From Bacteroidota bacterium (GTDB lineage Bacteria > Bacteroidota > Bacteroidia > AKYH767-A > OLB10), in NCBI GenBank assembly GCA_016713525.1, contig JADJOZ010000001.1:744001-808000 (forward strand): DNA of 64,000 bases. Direction: 5' to 3'. The notes beneath the pieces were generated by a model. That model worked only from the letters and a program-made list of their open reading frames with translations. It searched no databases and was not told the DNA's origin. Of the stretch, positions 27,068-36,015 are shown piece after piece (positions within the stretch are counted from its first letter, which is position 1; the number at the start of each line of letters is the position of its first letter). The position numbers and the translations under genes were made by a program.

Positions 27068-27787
27068 CTAAGGGATTTTCAACGGCCCGAAGGAACTTAT
27101 CATTTCCTTCAATACCTCCGGTTTGAGTAGTTTTATTCTCTTACCTACCAGTGAAATTAGTCCTTCCTTATTAAACGCCGATAAAGTGCGGATTACTTCT
27201 TCTAATGAACTTCCTGTTATATCGGCGTAATCCTGACGAGGCAATTGCAATCCCAGATAATCAACCCCTTCAAAGTGCTCTGGTTGAAAAATTTCATTGA
27301 TGGTGAGAAGAGCATCAGCAAGTTTTTGTCGTGCCGACATTTGTGATAAAGAGCGCAATTTGTATTCCGCTCTTCGTAATTCATCGGCATAAAAATTCAA
27401 TAATTCAAAAACCAGATCCCCATTATTTTTTAAAGTCTCTTTGAAAGTTTTCTCGGGAATAAAACAAACGGTTGCGGGTGATAAAGCAGTGGCTCCAATG
27501 GGATAAATTTTCGAGCTGCCAAATCCCCTGTGACCAATAAGATCTCCGGATTTAGCAAGTCTCACAATTGGAGTTGTGTTTGTATATCCGGAAGTAAAAA
27601 CCTTGAACTGTCCCTTATAAATAAAATAAATTCCATTAACTGGATCGCCTTCGCGAAAAAGATCATCATGCTTCTTAATTCGGAGTGCCACCCTCTTTTT
27701 ATCGATAGCTGATTTCCATTCAGCGGTAGTAAATCGATTGATGAAGCAATTTTGTGAATCGCATGTTTTGCAATGGGGAAGAACCAT
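27068..27787 (-). CDS. Crp/Fnr-family regulator with Fnr-like cysteines
   Basis: 239 residues from ATG at 27785-27787; the longer TTG start at 27811 falls inside the -7 promoter element. Three Cys in CKTCDSQNC at residues 6-14, plus a Cys further in, are placed like the [4Fe-4S] ligands of Fnr. The cNMP-binding-type domain (about 20-130, with FREGDPVNGIYFIYKGQFKV) is followed by a dimer helix and an HTH (about 170-220, RQDYADITGSSLEEVIRTLS). It lies at the downstream end of the nos cluster on the same strand but with its own promoter, and presumably controls nos genes in response to oxygen or NO. Direct targets are inferred. Confidence 0.85.
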   Translation of the reverse strand: MVLPHCKTCDSQNCFINRFTTAEWKSAIDKKRVALRIKKHDDLFREGDPVNGIYFIYKGQFKVFTSGYTNTTPIVRLAKSGDLIGHRGFGSSKIYPIGATALSPATVCFIPEKTFKETLKNNGDLVFELLNFYADELRRAEYKLRSLSQMSARQKLADALLTINEIFQPEHFEGVDYLGLQLPRQDYADITGSSLEEVIRTLSAFNKEGLISLVGKRIKLLKPEVLKEMISSFGPLKIP

Positions 27788-27808
27788 AAGTAGATTGAAC
27801 TGTAAATT

Positions 27809-27840
27809 CAAAGGTACAAATTTGATTTGGAGATAAACAA
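27809..27840 (-). promoter_or_regulatory. Promoter of the Crp/Fnr-type gene
   Basis: On the minus strand TTG (27838-27840), a 21-base spacer and a perfect TACCTTTG (27809-27816). This places transcription start near 27803 and decides the start codon of the gene. Confidence 0.65.
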
Positions 27841-27903
27841 AAAGTATTGTAAAGACCTGAATATTAGTATTTTAATATGTGTCAAAATTGATTGATGAAA
27901 AAT

Positions 27904-29117
27904 TTATTTAGTGCCAGTTTCAGCTTTTAAGTTTCCTACCAGTATCAATATCAACCCACTTAACATAAGTGAAGAAATAAGAAGAAGTGAGACATCCGCA
28001 AATGGAATGACTGTATATGAAAAGGATGCCAGACCCTGAATAAGCAGCACCATTTCATTGAGAAAAATTCCTCCAATAAAAATCATAATCCCATTTCTGA
28101 CATATTTATTATTCCGGATCAGCTTATTTAAATATATGTACCCTAACAGAAATACAGAAATGACTCCAAGCAATACCAAATGAAGATAAGCAATTACAAT
28201 TGTCCGGAATCCGAAAGCCAGTTTACTGATTTCCGGAATTACAGAGCCGGCCTGAAGCAACAATTTAATAGTGAGTGCAACTCCGGCAAATTGTAAAAGC
28301 ACTCCCGATAATGGATTCAAATGTTTCTGGATTTCTTGTTTATTCGATAGTAAAAACGAATCATCAGGAACCATGCAATTAGCTGTGCAATGGATGCTAC
28401 AACTACTAATACATAAATCCAATTGGAAACCGGTACCCACAATACCGATAGGAAGTAAGCAGGAATACAGGCAAGTGCAAAGATTGGAAATGTATATTTT
28501 GGGAGTTCCTTTTCGGGAAGTACTTTGGATAACCAATCGGTAAAGAGACCCATACAAGCAAAGAAAAACCAGCCATTGTACTGGAAATGCAGGTAATAGT
28601 AAACAGACCCTAAATAATGATGTTGTGTAATGTTTTTATGAGACATCATATATGCAAGGTAAAAAGTTCCTGCTGCTGATATGATATTAAAAAATAAGGC
28701 TGCTTTAAACCAGGGTGCACCTGCAGATTTGTCGTTCTGACGGAAATAAAACAGGGCAAATAGCCATGATACAATAATGGAAGACGTAGAAAAAAACAAC
28801 GATATAATTCCATATCCCTGAATGGCGAAAAATACCAGCATTCCATAGGCACATATTAGGTTGGCATAAATCAATATTACACCTGATCGTGATTCAATAA
28901 ATGGTTTATTTAATCTGTAAACAAGTAAAGTCATTAAAGCATGACTTACCCATCCTGCAAAAGCAAAATGCGAATGGGCATGTAACAGATTTTTCTGATC
29001 AAAGAAAGGAAATTCAAAACCAATTTTGTATCGCATTAAAATACCCAGAGAAGCGATAATTGCCAGATTTAAAATGGCAACATTAATAAGCGACCGGTAA
29101 TTCGTTTGGAGTTGCAT
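27904..29117 (-). CDS. Haem-copper oxidase subunit I-like membrane protein in the nos cluster, frameshifted
   Basis: The first 266 codons (29117 leftward) contain seven or so helices, with HAHSHFAFAGWV and TQHHYLGSVYYYLHFQYNGW, the His patterns of haem-copper oxidase subunit I. The frame then breaks near 28335-28355, where RINKKSRNI stops at 28317. The continuation KQEIQKHLNPLSGVLLQFAG runs to 27904 with four or more further helices, ending LKAETGTK. The joined protein is about 400 residues, shorter than a normal oxidase subunit I. It sits in the nos cluster between the globin and the Fnr-type gene. It may bind haem and donate electrons to the nos system or bind NO; no catalytic copper site can be assured. 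Confidence 0.7.
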
Positions 29118-29125
29118 TATTTCAA

Positions 29126-29503
29126 CTATGTAGCATTTAAAATTTTTATTTGCATCACTGTAGCAATACTCATTGCCCGTTGTTTGATGGTGGTAGCATT
29201 TGGTCCTTCAAATAAATCATCAACAGTCTTTGTAAAAAGTTCAATCCAGTGATTAAAATGTTCGGGTTTCATGGCACTCTTTTGGTGAAGTGCAATATGA
29301 GGAGGCATGGGATTTCCTTTGTAATTTCCGGTATTAAAAACTATGTTTTCCCAAAAATCTACCATTATAGGAAGATGATGATCCCAGTCTACAGGAATAA
29401 TTTTAGAGAAAAAAAATCCAATTTCACTGTCTGTTCTTACCTGATCATAAAATGTATGAACGATATCAGAAATATCTTGTCGGTTTTGAATATCTTCTTT
29501 CAT
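29126..29503 (-). CDS. Group III truncated haemoglobin
   Basis: 125 residues from ATG at 29501-29503 (the longer frame adds a non-homologous N-terminus that overlaps the nosY end). The motifs are FYDQVRTDSEIGFFFSK at the N-terminus, VDFWENIVFNTGNYKGNPM in the E-helix region, and HIALHQKSAMKPEHFNHWIELF, where the proximal His lies in PEHFNHW. Truncated globins of this class bind O2 or NO and often accompany denitrification genes. It is 8 bases downstream of nosY in the same direction, supporting a role in NO handling during N2O respiration. Confidence 0.88.
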   Translation of the reverse strand: MKEDIQNRQDISDIVHTFYDQVRTDSEIGFFFSKIIPVDWDHHLPIMVDFWENIVFNTGNYKGNPMPPHIALHQKSAMKPEHFNHWIELFTKTVDDLFEGPNATTIKQRAMSIATVMQIKILNAT

Positions 29504-29510
29504 AAGTTGT

Positions 29511-30278
29511 TTATAAATCTTTTTTTCGAAAACGAAACATTGCAATTAAAAATGGAATTATAGTCCAAAGTATCAGCAACAGGATGGTGAACAGGCGCCC
29601 GGTGAAAGTGCCGAAGAATTCTTTGAATATTGCTCCCGTATAACCCATCATGGCTGAAACATCCAGTTCAAGCAATACCAGAATTCTCGATAAATCAATC
29701 GGGCTTAATACGCTGATACCGATCATCATTTTTTCAATAGGGTATTCGGCAAACTGGAATACCAGAAATAATATTATCCCGTCAAATAGTAACGCAAAGA
29801 ATAGCCAGATGAGAATGGCAATGCCCAGGCCTTTTGCTTTATCACGGGTTAGTGATGCACTCAGGAATGCAAGGGCGGTGAATACCATCGTACTGAATAT
29901 TCCGGCTATGATGAGATGTAAACCGGATACATTAAAAGCAAAAATTAATATTGGAATACCGGCACCAACCATAAATGCAAGTAAAAGGGAAATGGAAAGC
30001 CCGGTAAAAATACTGATATAAATCTTTGTTCTTTTGATGGGTTGACTTACGAGTAGTTCTATGAATTCGCCGCAATTGTACACATAAATAGCAGAAAAAA
30101 TTACAGCTATCAATGGAACCGTCAGTAAAACCATATTTAACAAGGTTAACAATCCTTTGGTTGCATTATCTTCAAGACTGAAAACACTCCAGCTCAAAAT
30201 GGCGAGCAGCAGGGTATAGAAAAGCAGTATTTTGTTTTTCAGGATGTCAAGCATCACATATTTCATAATTCTATACAT
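29511..30278 (-). CDS. nosY: NosY-type ABC permease
   Basis: 255 residues with six hydrophobic segments spread over the chain (about 18-40, 55-80, 105-125, 140-165, 170-195, 228-248) and a basic C-terminus. It overlaps nosF by 8 bases. In NosDFY, two NosY and two NosF form the transporter that works with NosD to deliver a sulphur species for the CuZ cluster of N2O reductase. The assignment rests on topology and the conserved nosDFY order. Confidence 0.85.
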   Translation of the reverse strand: MYRIMKYVMLDILKNKILLFYTLLLAILSWSVFSLEDNATKGLLTLLNMVLLTVPLIAVIFSAIYVYNCGEFIELLVSQPIKRTKIYISIFTGLSISLLLAFMVGAGIPILIFAFNVSGLHLIIAGIFSTMVFTALAFLSASLTRDKAKGLGIAILIWLFFALLFDGIILFLVFQFAEYPIEKMMIGISVLSPIDLSRILVLLELDVSAMMGYTGAIFKEFFGTFTGRLFTILLLILWTIIPFLIAMFRFRKKDL

Positions 30279-30984
30279 GAGCAGCCGACTTTAGAATTTT
30301 AGCAATTGCTTTTGAAATACGGTCTTCTCCAGTTTCTGATTTTATGATGTCAACTTCTTTTTTAAACACTATTTTTCCATCCTGCATAAAAATTATACCG
30401 TTCACCATTTCATCGAGTTCACTCAGGAGATGGGAAGTTATCAGAATCAGCTTTCCGGCTTCTTTTTCCTGAATAATTTTTTCTTTCAGAATTTCAGAAG
30501 CAAGAGGATCGAGGCCGGCTGTAGGTTCGTCAAGTATCAGAACATCCGGATTGAACATGAATGCCAGGGTGGCACTTACTTTTTGAGTGGTTCCTCCTGA
30601 TAGTGTCCTCATTTTTTTATCTGCCATATTTTTCAGATCAAAAAGTCTGTACAGTTGATCATCGACAGGTTTTTCCGGTTGGCGGATTTCCTGAATCATA
30701 TCGATTATTTGTCCAATTGTCATATTATCGGGATACCGGCCGATTTGTGGCATATAACCTATACAATTTCGGTATAAATGGTCGTTGTAAATCGATTTGC
30801 CATTAAACAAAATCTGGCCGGAATCAGGAACAACCATACCGAGTAAGCCTTTAATCAGGGTGGTTTTTCCGCAACCATTGGGACCAATTAAAGCTAATGT
30901 CGATCCTGAATTACAATCAAGGTTCACATCATGAAGTGCCTTTAATCTGCCGAAAGATTTATTGATATTTTTGAAAGCTATCAT
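30271..30984 (-). CDS. nosF: NosF-type ABC ATPase
   Basis: 237 residues with Walker A GPNGCGKTT (about 34-42), the signature LSGGTTQK (about 129), Walker B LILDEPTAGLDP and a switch His in ITSHLLSE. It overlaps nosD by 4 bases and nosY by 8. NosF powers the NosDFY complex needed to mature N2O reductase. Confidence 0.92.
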   Translation of the reverse strand: MIAFKNINKSFGRLKALHDVNLDCNSGSTLALIGPNGCGKTTLIKGLLGMVVPDSGQILFNGKSIYNDHLYRNCIGYMPQIGRYPDNMTIGQIIDMIQEIRQPEKPVDDQLYRLFDLKNMADKKMRTLSGGTTQKVSATLAFMFNPDVLILDEPTAGLDPLASEILKEKIIQEKEAGKLILITSHLLSELDEMVNGIIFMQDGKIVFKKEVDIIKSETGEDRISKAIAKILKSAAHV

Positions 30985-32222
30985 AATTCAATTGCACGCA
31001 TTAAAGGTGTGTTGTCTCTGAATAGATCAGGAGTCAAGCTAGGAATTAGTTTTTCGGATTTATCTAGTAAGGAGACTATAATACTACGGTAAAGAAGCAT
31101 AGCCGGCGGATTCATTTCTACAATCACAGAAAACAAACTAATAGGGTGGTAGGGGACATCTCCTTTTTTATCCTTGTTCAAATCATACCCTTCATACTTA
31201 TCCCAGTAATTTCCATCAAAATTATTCAGGACCAGGGAACCATTGGTTGTTATATCGAATGTGTTAGCGGTAAAATTATTTTTGGTTACGATATTGTCCA
31301 TACAGCTTGCCTGAATACGCATACCCCAGCCATTTTGATGGAAACTATTTTTGGTAACAATAATACGGTTTGTTCCTTCCATATAAATTCCTGAAGTGTT
31401 GCTGATAAATTTATTTCCTGCAATCTGACTGTCGGAAATTTCTTTTAATAGTAAACCATATGCTGCATCTCCCCAATTTTGTTCGAAAACATTATGAAAC
31501 ATCTTTACATTTTTAGTAAACATAACAGCAACGCCAGCTCCATTTCCGGTGAAGGTGTTTAGTACATAGGAATCGTTGTTCGAGAACATGAAATGCAGTC
31601 CATACCGGATGTTGTTTTTAGAGTGATTCATAAAAATGTCCGAATTTGTTACGAATTCAAAGTAAATCCCATCTCTGTGTCCCTGTATTTCGTTTGAAGT
31701 TATTTGTAGACTATCGCTCTTCCAGCAATGAATGCCGTTTCCGATCAGTTGTTCATCTGTGGCATTGGAAATGATGTAGTTGTTTCTTATCAGGCAATGC
31801 TTACTATATTGGATATAAATTCCAAAAAAATTATTTTCAATTTTGTTATTTTGTATGATGACATTGTTGGAGGCGTATACTTTTATTCCTCCGGGATCAT
31901 CGAGACTTCCATGTCCGGAATTTCTGATTGTAAATCCTTCAACTATTACATTGGGTGATTTTACTGAAAGTACTTCATATTTTAGTTCGCCATCAATTAC
32001 GGGATTACCTGTTCCTTTGAAGTAAATAGGTTTGTCAATAATAATATTTCCTTCTTTGTATGTTCCGGCGAATACCAGAACCGTATCACCTGCTAGAGAT
32101 TGATTTAACGCTTGTTTGATGGAAGGATATTGTTTAAAAGGGCCTGTCAACAACTGTCTGCCCGAAGCAATTGCCGAAAAGCCCAATAACAAAAACAACC
32201 AAACAAATATTTTATACTTCAT
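30981..32222 (-). CDS. nosD: NosD periplasmic copper-maturation protein
   Basis: 413 residues with a signal peptide (about 1-21, ending ASG) and a right-handed parallel beta-helix of pectate-lyase/CASH type, seen as repeated NNxI..N and SGIYMEGTN turns across about residues 45-330. A C-terminal segment from YEGYDLNKDKKGDVPYHP is typical of NosD. It is the periplasmic subunit of NosDFY. It overlaps nosL by 4 bases at its start and nosF at its end. Confidence 0.92.
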   Translation of the reverse strand: MKYKIFVWLFLLLGFSAIASGRQLLTGPFKQYPSIKQALNQSLAGDTVLVFAGTYKEGNIIIDKPIYFKGTGNPVIDGELKYEVLSVKSPNVIVEGFTIRNSGHGSLDDPGGIKVYASNNVIIQNNKIENNFFGIYIQYSKHCLIRNNYIISNATDEQLIGNGIHCWKSDSLQITSNEIQGHRDGIYFEFVTNSDIFMNHSKNNIRYGLHFMFSNNDSYVLNTFTGNGAGVAVMFTKNVKMFHNVFEQNWGDAAYGLLLKEISDSQIAGNKFISNTSGIYMEGTNRIIVTKNSFHQNGWGMRIQASCMDNIVTKNNFTANTFDITTNGSLVLNNFDGNYWDKYEGYDLNKDKKGDVPYHPISLFSVIVEMNPPAMLLYRSIIVSLLDKSEKLIPSLTPDLFRDNTPLMRAIEL

Positions 32223-33223
32223 TTTATAATTGCATCCCAGCTTACTGGGGTAGCATTAGTGTTTTTTAAGAATGTAGATGCATCCACAGATTTATCAATC
32301 GCAATTATATTTCCACCCATGGGACCTTTGTGGTCACTTGTAGTATAAAAGCTCATTTCTTTTGTATGAAACAATTCATGTGGAGGATGGAAACTACTAA
32401 CATAGATTTCTTTTACCTGAAAGTCCGGTTCTTCTTTTAGAAAAGCAGTCAGACAAATTAAATCATCAAATTTGTAGGCCCGCCCTTTCATCGTTACTAT
32501 TTCCGCAGCATATTTCAGGTCTGAAATCATCATTTTGCAATAAATGCAATGTTCTTTATTGATGATTATTGGTTCCTTACCTGAACCTGAGCATGAGGTT
32601 ATGGTGATAGCAAGTGCTGCAGGAAGAATGAAGGATGCTACGATGTTTTTCTTAAATATTATCCCGAATTCTTTCATAAACGCCAGAAGCATTAAAATGC
32701 CACTGGAAATAAACAGCCAGCCACCGATGTCGGGGATGGAGTATGCGCCAAAATTTAAGAGTTGCTTGAAGCCAATAAGTGGAGGCTGATATGCCATTCC
32801 GGGTACTATAATTGCAGCATTCGGATCCAAATCGTGGCCGTAATTATATTCCCAGCGCCAGAAATCTACCATAGCCAGAACCCCGAAAGCAATGAATGAA
32901 AATAGTAATATTTTAAGATGAATTTTTTGCCCTGCAAATGAAGTCAATAATGAAATTAGGGCGAAAATCCCGATGATATAAGGAAGTAGCGTAAATTCCA
33001 TAAAGTCGTCGGTATGTAAAGTCTTCATGCCAATATAATGGTTTAGGCCATTTATAATATCGACATTACCTCCTAATTTATTTGCAAATATCTGTAACAT
33101 GAGTCCTTCCGGATACTGCGGTGCATCGAGTTCTATTCTCCAGATGGGAACGAAGAGTGAAATGATCAGAAATATTCCTGCGAAGAGCAATAGTAGTCTG
33201 GCAGGTGAATTTAATTTTTTCAT
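32219..33223 (-). CDS. nosL: NosL copper chaperone fused to an N-terminal membrane domain
   Basis: 334 residues. Residues about 1-200 carry four or five transmembrane helices with an extracytoplasmic loop (IFANKLGGNVDIINGLNHYI). The C-terminal half is a NosL domain with HCIYCKMMISD (Cys/Met copper site, about residue 222) and KFDDLICL. The lipobox-like SCSGSGKEP precedes the NosL part and may mark a former signal-peptide junction. NosL delivers copper for CuZ assembly. The fused membrane part may be the counterpart of the separate membrane proteins found in clade II nos clusters. It overlaps nosD. Confidence 0.88.
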   Translation of the reverse strand: MKKLNSPARLLLLFAGIFLIISLFVPIWRIELDAPQYPEGLMLQIFANKLGGNVDIINGLNHYIGMKTLHTDDFMEFTLLPYIIGIFALISLLTSFAGQKIHLKILLFSFIAFGVLAMVDFWRWEYNYGHDLDPNAAIIVPGMAYQPPLIGFKQLLNFGAYSIPDIGGWLFISSGILMLLAFMKEFGIIFKKNIVASFILPAALAITITSCSGSGKEPIIINKEHCIYCKMMISDLKYAAEIVTMKGRAYKFDDLICLTAFLKEEPDFQVKEIYVSSFHPPHELFHTKEMSFYTTSDHKGPMGGNIIAIDKSVDASTFLKNTNATPVSWDAIIK

Positions 33224-33309
33224 GGATTTAGTTTCAAATGATTAAAAGAGGGGAGTAGCAGCAGTTGTTTTACTGCCACTCCCGTTTGAACCGGCTAAAA
33301 TTTCAAACC

Positions 33310-35289
33310 TTATTTCGAAGCTTCCGGCACACTTTCTCCGAGACTAAATTTTAATGCGTTATTACTCCCTGCCGGAGATACTCTGATATATCCCTGCATT
33401 TCCTGGTGCAAAGCACTACAGAAGTCGGTGCAATACATGGGATACATACCGGCTTTTTCAGGAACCCATTTTAAGGTACTGGTTTCTCCCGGCATAATGA
33501 GCAGTTCAGCATTATTAGCACCCTTCACCGCAAATCCATGCGGAACATCCCAGTCTTGTTCAAGATTGGTTACATGAAAGTAAATCTCATCGCCAACTTT
33601 TACTCCCTCTATATTATCAGGTGCAAAATGTGACCTTATCGAACTCATATATACATGAACTTTGTTCCCTTCTCTCTCCACCTTAGCATCTTTTTCTCCT
33701 TTAGTTGCAAAAGGATGTTTGTTGTCATCAATTTTGAAAATCTTAACCTGATTTTCTCTTATTTTAGCTGCTTCAACAGCTTGGGCATAGTGCGGTTCCC
33801 CAATAGTGGGAAAATCCAGTATCATTTGCATTTTGTCGCCACTGATATCGAATAGCTGTGCACTTTGTGCCAATTCAGGACCTGTTGGAAGATATCGGTC
33901 TTTGGTAATTTTATTGTAAGCAATCAGATATTTCGGTGAAGGTTTTTTGCTGTCGCCACCTGGAATGCACAAGTGACCTACAGAATAAAATGTTGGTACC
34001 CGATCCAAAACTTTTAGATCTTTAATATTCCACTTTACCACTTCTGATGAAACAAAGAAGGATGTGTATGCATTTCCCTTTCCATCAAATTCTGTATGCA
34101 AAGGTCCAAGTCCTGGTTTTTTGACTTCGCCATATAAGGCAGCTTCATACTTCACCACTGGAATTCCTTCATACATTCCATCATATTGTTTATTAGCAAT
34201 TGCATTCTGTAATTTATCGAAACTAAATACAGGAATTATTGCAGCTAATTTACCACTACCTACAATGTACTCACCGGTAGGATCAACATCACAACCGTGA
34301 GGCGATTTCGGACAAGGGATCATATAACATATATCGGTTAGTTCTTTTGAGTCGAGAACCAAAACTTCTGTTCTTATGGTTGATGTTGCTGAATGAGTTT
34401 CATCACTGTAACTGTTGTGTGCATATTTTACAGCTACTTTTTTCCCTTTTCCGGCTTTGATATATTCTTCAGCTTTTTTCCAGTTAACAGCCATGATAAA
34501 ATCCTTGTCTTTTTGGGAAGCATTTACTTCCAGCAAGGTACTGGCCTGTTCTGTGTTGTAGCAGGAGAAAAAGAACCAACCATGAGATTTGCCTTTTCCG
34601 GCATGACTCAAATCGAAATTCACTCCCGGACATTCAATCTGGAATGCGATGTCCATATTTCCTTTTTCTTTGTCGACACTTATGAAGCTGATGTAGCCCT
34701 TGAAATTCTGCTTATAACTATTAATGGCTACATCGCCATTTGCATTATCTGGTGGAATACTGAAACGCGTACCGGCAACCACATACTCCGTGTTTTCAGT
34801 TATGAAAGGTGACGAGTGATTACCTGCACTGTTTGGTAATTCAATGATCTCTGCTGTTCGGAATGTTTTAAGATCGATCCTCGCAACTCGGGGTGTATTG
34901 TTGGCATTTCCAAACACCCATCTGCCATCAATTTCTCCGTTTGTTTGAGACATTTCGGTATGATGTAAATCGTCCCATGGCACAAAACCATGTGAAGTGT
35001 TAAGCATTGGTTTTGTTTCTTCGCTGTAACCCCATCCTTTTTCAGGATCAACAGAAAATACAGGGATTACACGTAATAAACGTCCGCTGGGTAATCCGTA
35101 GGTACTAATTTGTCCGCTAAATCCCCCACTTACAAAGTTGTAGTAGGAATCGTATTGACCGGGAGCCACATAAGCTTTAGCTGCGTTGTCTCCGGAAACA
35201 GCATTGCTGGTGTTCTTAGGTTTGCATGCAATAGCAAGTACCATGGTTGTTGCAAACATGGTAGCAAGTAAAAATTGGTTTGTTTTCAT
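33310..35289 (-). CDS. nosZ: Nitrous oxide reductase, clade II (Sec-exported)
   Basis: 659 residues. A Sec-type signal with Cys22 in LAIACKPK, rather than a twin-arginine signal, marks clade II. The CuZ ligands are all visible: two His in PWDDLHHTEM (109-110) and one each in NHSSPF, KSPHGCD, GPLHTEFD, VGHLCIP and EPHYAQ. The CuA domain ends with DVPHGF and Cys620, Cys624, His628 and Met631 in CTDFCSALHQEM. It reduces N2O to N2 in the periplasm using electrons from a c-type cytochrome. It lies 24 bases after the cytochrome gene in the same direction. Confidence 0.97.
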   Translation of the reverse strand: MKTNQFLLATMFATTMVLAIACKPKNTSNAVSGDNAAKAYVAPGQYDSYYNFVSGGFSGQISTYGLPSGRLLRVIPVFSVDPEKGWGYSEETKPMLNTSHGFVPWDDLHHTEMSQTNGEIDGRWVFGNANNTPRVARIDLKTFRTAEIIELPNSAGNHSSPFITENTEYVVAGTRFSIPPDNANGDVAINSYKQNFKGYISFISVDKEKGNMDIAFQIECPGVNFDLSHAGKGKSHGWFFFSCYNTEQASTLLEVNASQKDKDFIMAVNWKKAEEYIKAGKGKKVAVKYAHNSYSDETHSATSTIRTEVLVLDSKELTDICYMIPCPKSPHGCDVDPTGEYIVGSGKLAAIIPVFSFDKLQNAIANKQYDGMYEGIPVVKYEAALYGEVKKPGLGPLHTEFDGKGNAYTSFFVSSEVVKWNIKDLKVLDRVPTFYSVGHLCIPGGDSKKPSPKYLIAYNKITKDRYLPTGPELAQSAQLFDISGDKMQMILDFPTIGEPHYAQAVEAAKIRENQVKIFKIDDNKHPFATKGEKDAKVEREGNKVHVYMSSIRSHFAPDNIEGVKVGDEIYFHVTNLEQDWDVPHGFAVKGANNAELLIMPGETSTLKWVPEKAGMYPMYCTDFCSALHQEMQGYIRVSPAGSNNALKFSLGESVPEASK

Positions 35290-35313
35290 ATTTGTGTCAG
35301 GTTTGTTGTGATA

Positions 35314-35796
35314 TTATTTTACGCCATCATTTTGTCTCATAAATTCAAGAATATTCCGGGCTTCATCATCGGTTAGTCCCTGATTAGGCATTCTAACCAG
35401 ACAAATTTCTAGTTGCGCCTGAACTTCAGGATCTTTATCAATCATTGGGTCAGGATTAGTTATAAAATTCATGATCCACGCAGGTGTTCTCCTTTCGGTA
35501 ACTCCTTTCCAACCGGGCCCAACCAACCGCTCATCGGTGAGTTTATGACATGATGCACATTTTACTCCCTGAATTGCATTTCCGGCATCAGCCATGGTTT
35601 TATTCAATCCATCCCCTAAGTCTACAGTTGTGAATTTGCCTTCACCACGGTTCGGATCATAACTTGGATTTTCATTGGTTGTCGTTGTATTGTCTCCCAA
35701 TGGAGCCTGTGTTTTCTTTTCTTCTGTTTGTTGATTCTGATTTCCGCAGGAGGCAATCATGATTGCCAATGCTGCTGTGAGTAAGATTTGTCGCAT
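35314..35796 (-). CDS. Lipoprotein cytochrome c preceding nosZ
   Basis: 160 residues from ATG at 35794-35796; a longer frame from 35838 adds non-signal residues. The lipobox lies in IMIASCGNQ. One haem-binding motif is present, CASCH in GVKCASCHKL, and the axial Met is probably in LVRMPNQGLT. It is the likely direct electron donor for NosZ at the membrane. It is the first gene of the leftward nos operon. Confidence 0.88.
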   Translation of the reverse strand: MRQILLTAALAIMIASCGNQNQQTEEKKTQAPLGDNTTTTNENPSYDPNRGEGKFTTVDLGDGLNKTMADAGNAIQGVKCASCHKLTDERLVGPGWKGVTERRTPAWIMNFITNPDPMIDKDPEVQAQLEICLVRMPNQGLTDDEARNILEFMRQNDGVK

Positions 35797-35903
35797 AAGT
35801 TTGGTTGGATTATTTGAGTGTTTGAGTTTGAAATACATTGTTTTTGTTCCTGCTCTGGATAATTTAATCAGGTGTTTATATCATTAGTTTGGAATCAACA
35901 TGG

Positions 35904-35911
35904 CAAAAGTA
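35904..35911 (-). promoter_or_regulatory. -7 element of the nos operon, possible Fnr-type site upstream
   Basis: A perfect TACTTTTG on the minus strand at 35904-35911, about 110 bases before the cytochrome start. No TTG at the -33 position. Instead a TTGAT half-site lies at 35929-35933 near -30 to -45, as expected for a Crp/Fnr-activated promoter; its second half is poor, so the operator is tentative. Confidence 0.4.
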
Positions 35912-36015
35912 AGTCTGGTTGATACCTTAAATGTATGATAAGACACATAAATAAATATGAGATATATCAGGTAAAGGTAATCTATTTGTTGTGTTATTTG
36001 CCAAAAAGAAATAAA

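Noticed and set aside
35820..35885. Palindromic CTGGAT/AATCAG operator upstream of the cytochrome gene
   Set aside because: The arms match at only six of eight positions and the spacing does not fit an Fnr site; it lies downstream of the predicted start.
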